The notes beneath the pieces are model-generated. The model saw only the letters and a program-made list of their open reading frames with translations, ran no database searches and had not been told where the DNA came from. From assembly GCA_016302655.1 (NCBI GenBank), contig JAEDNF010000079.1, positions 1 to 7,306 on the forward strand: a DNA stretch of 7,306 nt. The letters run 5' to 3'. Each line of letters begins with the position of its first letter. Position 1 is the stretch's first letter. Below, piece after piece: positions 6,928 through 7,306 of this stretch. The translations under genes and the position numbers were made by a program. This DNA comes from Oscillospiraceae bacterium (GTDB lineage: Bacteria > Bacillota > Clostridia > Oscillospirales > Ruminococcaceae).

Positions 6928-6962
6928 ATTTATTCCTGCCTTTTTTCTATATTTTATTTATA

Positions 6963-7306
6963 TTATTCGCCCATCAGACGCTTCATGATCTCTGCATAAG
7001 CGTCCTCGACGCCGCCCATATCACGACGGAAGCGATCCTTGTCGAGCTTCTCGTGAGTTGTGCTGTCCCAGAAGCGGCAGGTATCGGGAGAAATCTCATC
7101 AGCGAGAATGATAGTGCCGTCGGAAGTCTTACCAAATTCGATCTTGAAGTCGATAAGGTCGATATTCAGCTTCTTGAAGAAGTCAACCATAAATGCGTTT
7201 ACCTTGAAGGCATAGTCGGAGATAAGGTCGATCTCTTCCTTTGTAGCAAGTCCGAGAGCCAGAGCGTAATAATCGTTGATAAAGGGATCGCCGAGATCGT
7301 CGTTCT
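6963..7306 (-). CDS. purC: SAICAR synthetase, C-terminal part (start beyond right edge)
   Basis: PurC joins CAIR and aspartate using ATP to give SAICAR (step 7). The frame is open from the right edge to a TAA at 6965-6963, giving about 114 residues, a little under half of a B. subtilis-type PurC of about 240. Family signatures are [19 protein letters not shown] near the edge, then DFKIEFGK, the catalytic signature [13 protein letters not shown], and [18 protein letters not shown] close to the C-terminus. The upstream part of the frame runs past internal methionines to the window edge, so the gene is cut by the window, not truncated in nature. It is the first visible gene of the operon and is followed after 35 AT-rich bases by the PurF paralogue. 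Confidence 0.96.
   Translation of the reverse strand, partial: NDDLGDPFINDYYALALGLATKEEIDLISDYAFKVNAFMVDFFKKLNIDLIDFKIEFGKTSDGTIILADEISPDTCRFWDSTTHEKLDKDRFRRDMGGVEDAYAEIMKRLMGE

Overview
The window looks like part of a Clostridia chromosome, most like the Ruminococcus/Oscillospiraceae group. The grounds are a moderate base composition, an AICAR transformylase and a PurO-like cyclohydrolase encoded as separate genes, a Bacillus-type PurF with an 11-residue propeptide and Fe-S cysteines, and good AGGAGG-like ribosome binding sites. The lineage is inferred from gene content, not from a search.

Every supported gene lies on the minus strand and reads from right to left. In transcription order they are: the C-terminal part of purC (cut by the right edge), a PurF paralogue with a degenerate glutaminase site, canonical purF, purM, purN, a 126-127 bp gap containing three small hairpins, a PurO-like IMP cyclohydrolase, a stand-alone AICAR formyltransferase (purH without its cyclohydrolase domain), and the start of a Ser/Glu-rich lipoprotein cut by the left edge. 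Apart from the purN-purO gap the purine genes are tightly packed: 35 bp, a 4-bp ATGA overlap, 34 bp, 1 bp and 17 bp. This is a de novo purine biosynthesis operon.

Pathway coverage: PurF makes phosphoribosylamine (step 1), PurN formylates GAR (step 3), PurM makes AIR (step 5), PurC makes SAICAR (step 7), and the last two steps (AICAR to FAICAR to IMP) are done by the AICAR transformylase and the PurO-like cyclohydrolase. PurD, PurL, PurE/K and PurB are not in the window.

The most unusual features are (a) two translationally coupled PurF-family genes, the first with all recognisable glutamine-hydrolysis residues replaced but its PRPP loop and Fe-S cysteines kept, and (b) the split final two steps: an AICAR transformylase that resembles the C-terminal domain of animal ATIC, down to a C-terminal RLFHH, beside a cyclohydrolase of the archaeal PurO family. 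I found no RNA genes, mobile elements, CRISPR arrays or long repeats. No stretch over 300 bases lacks a gene.
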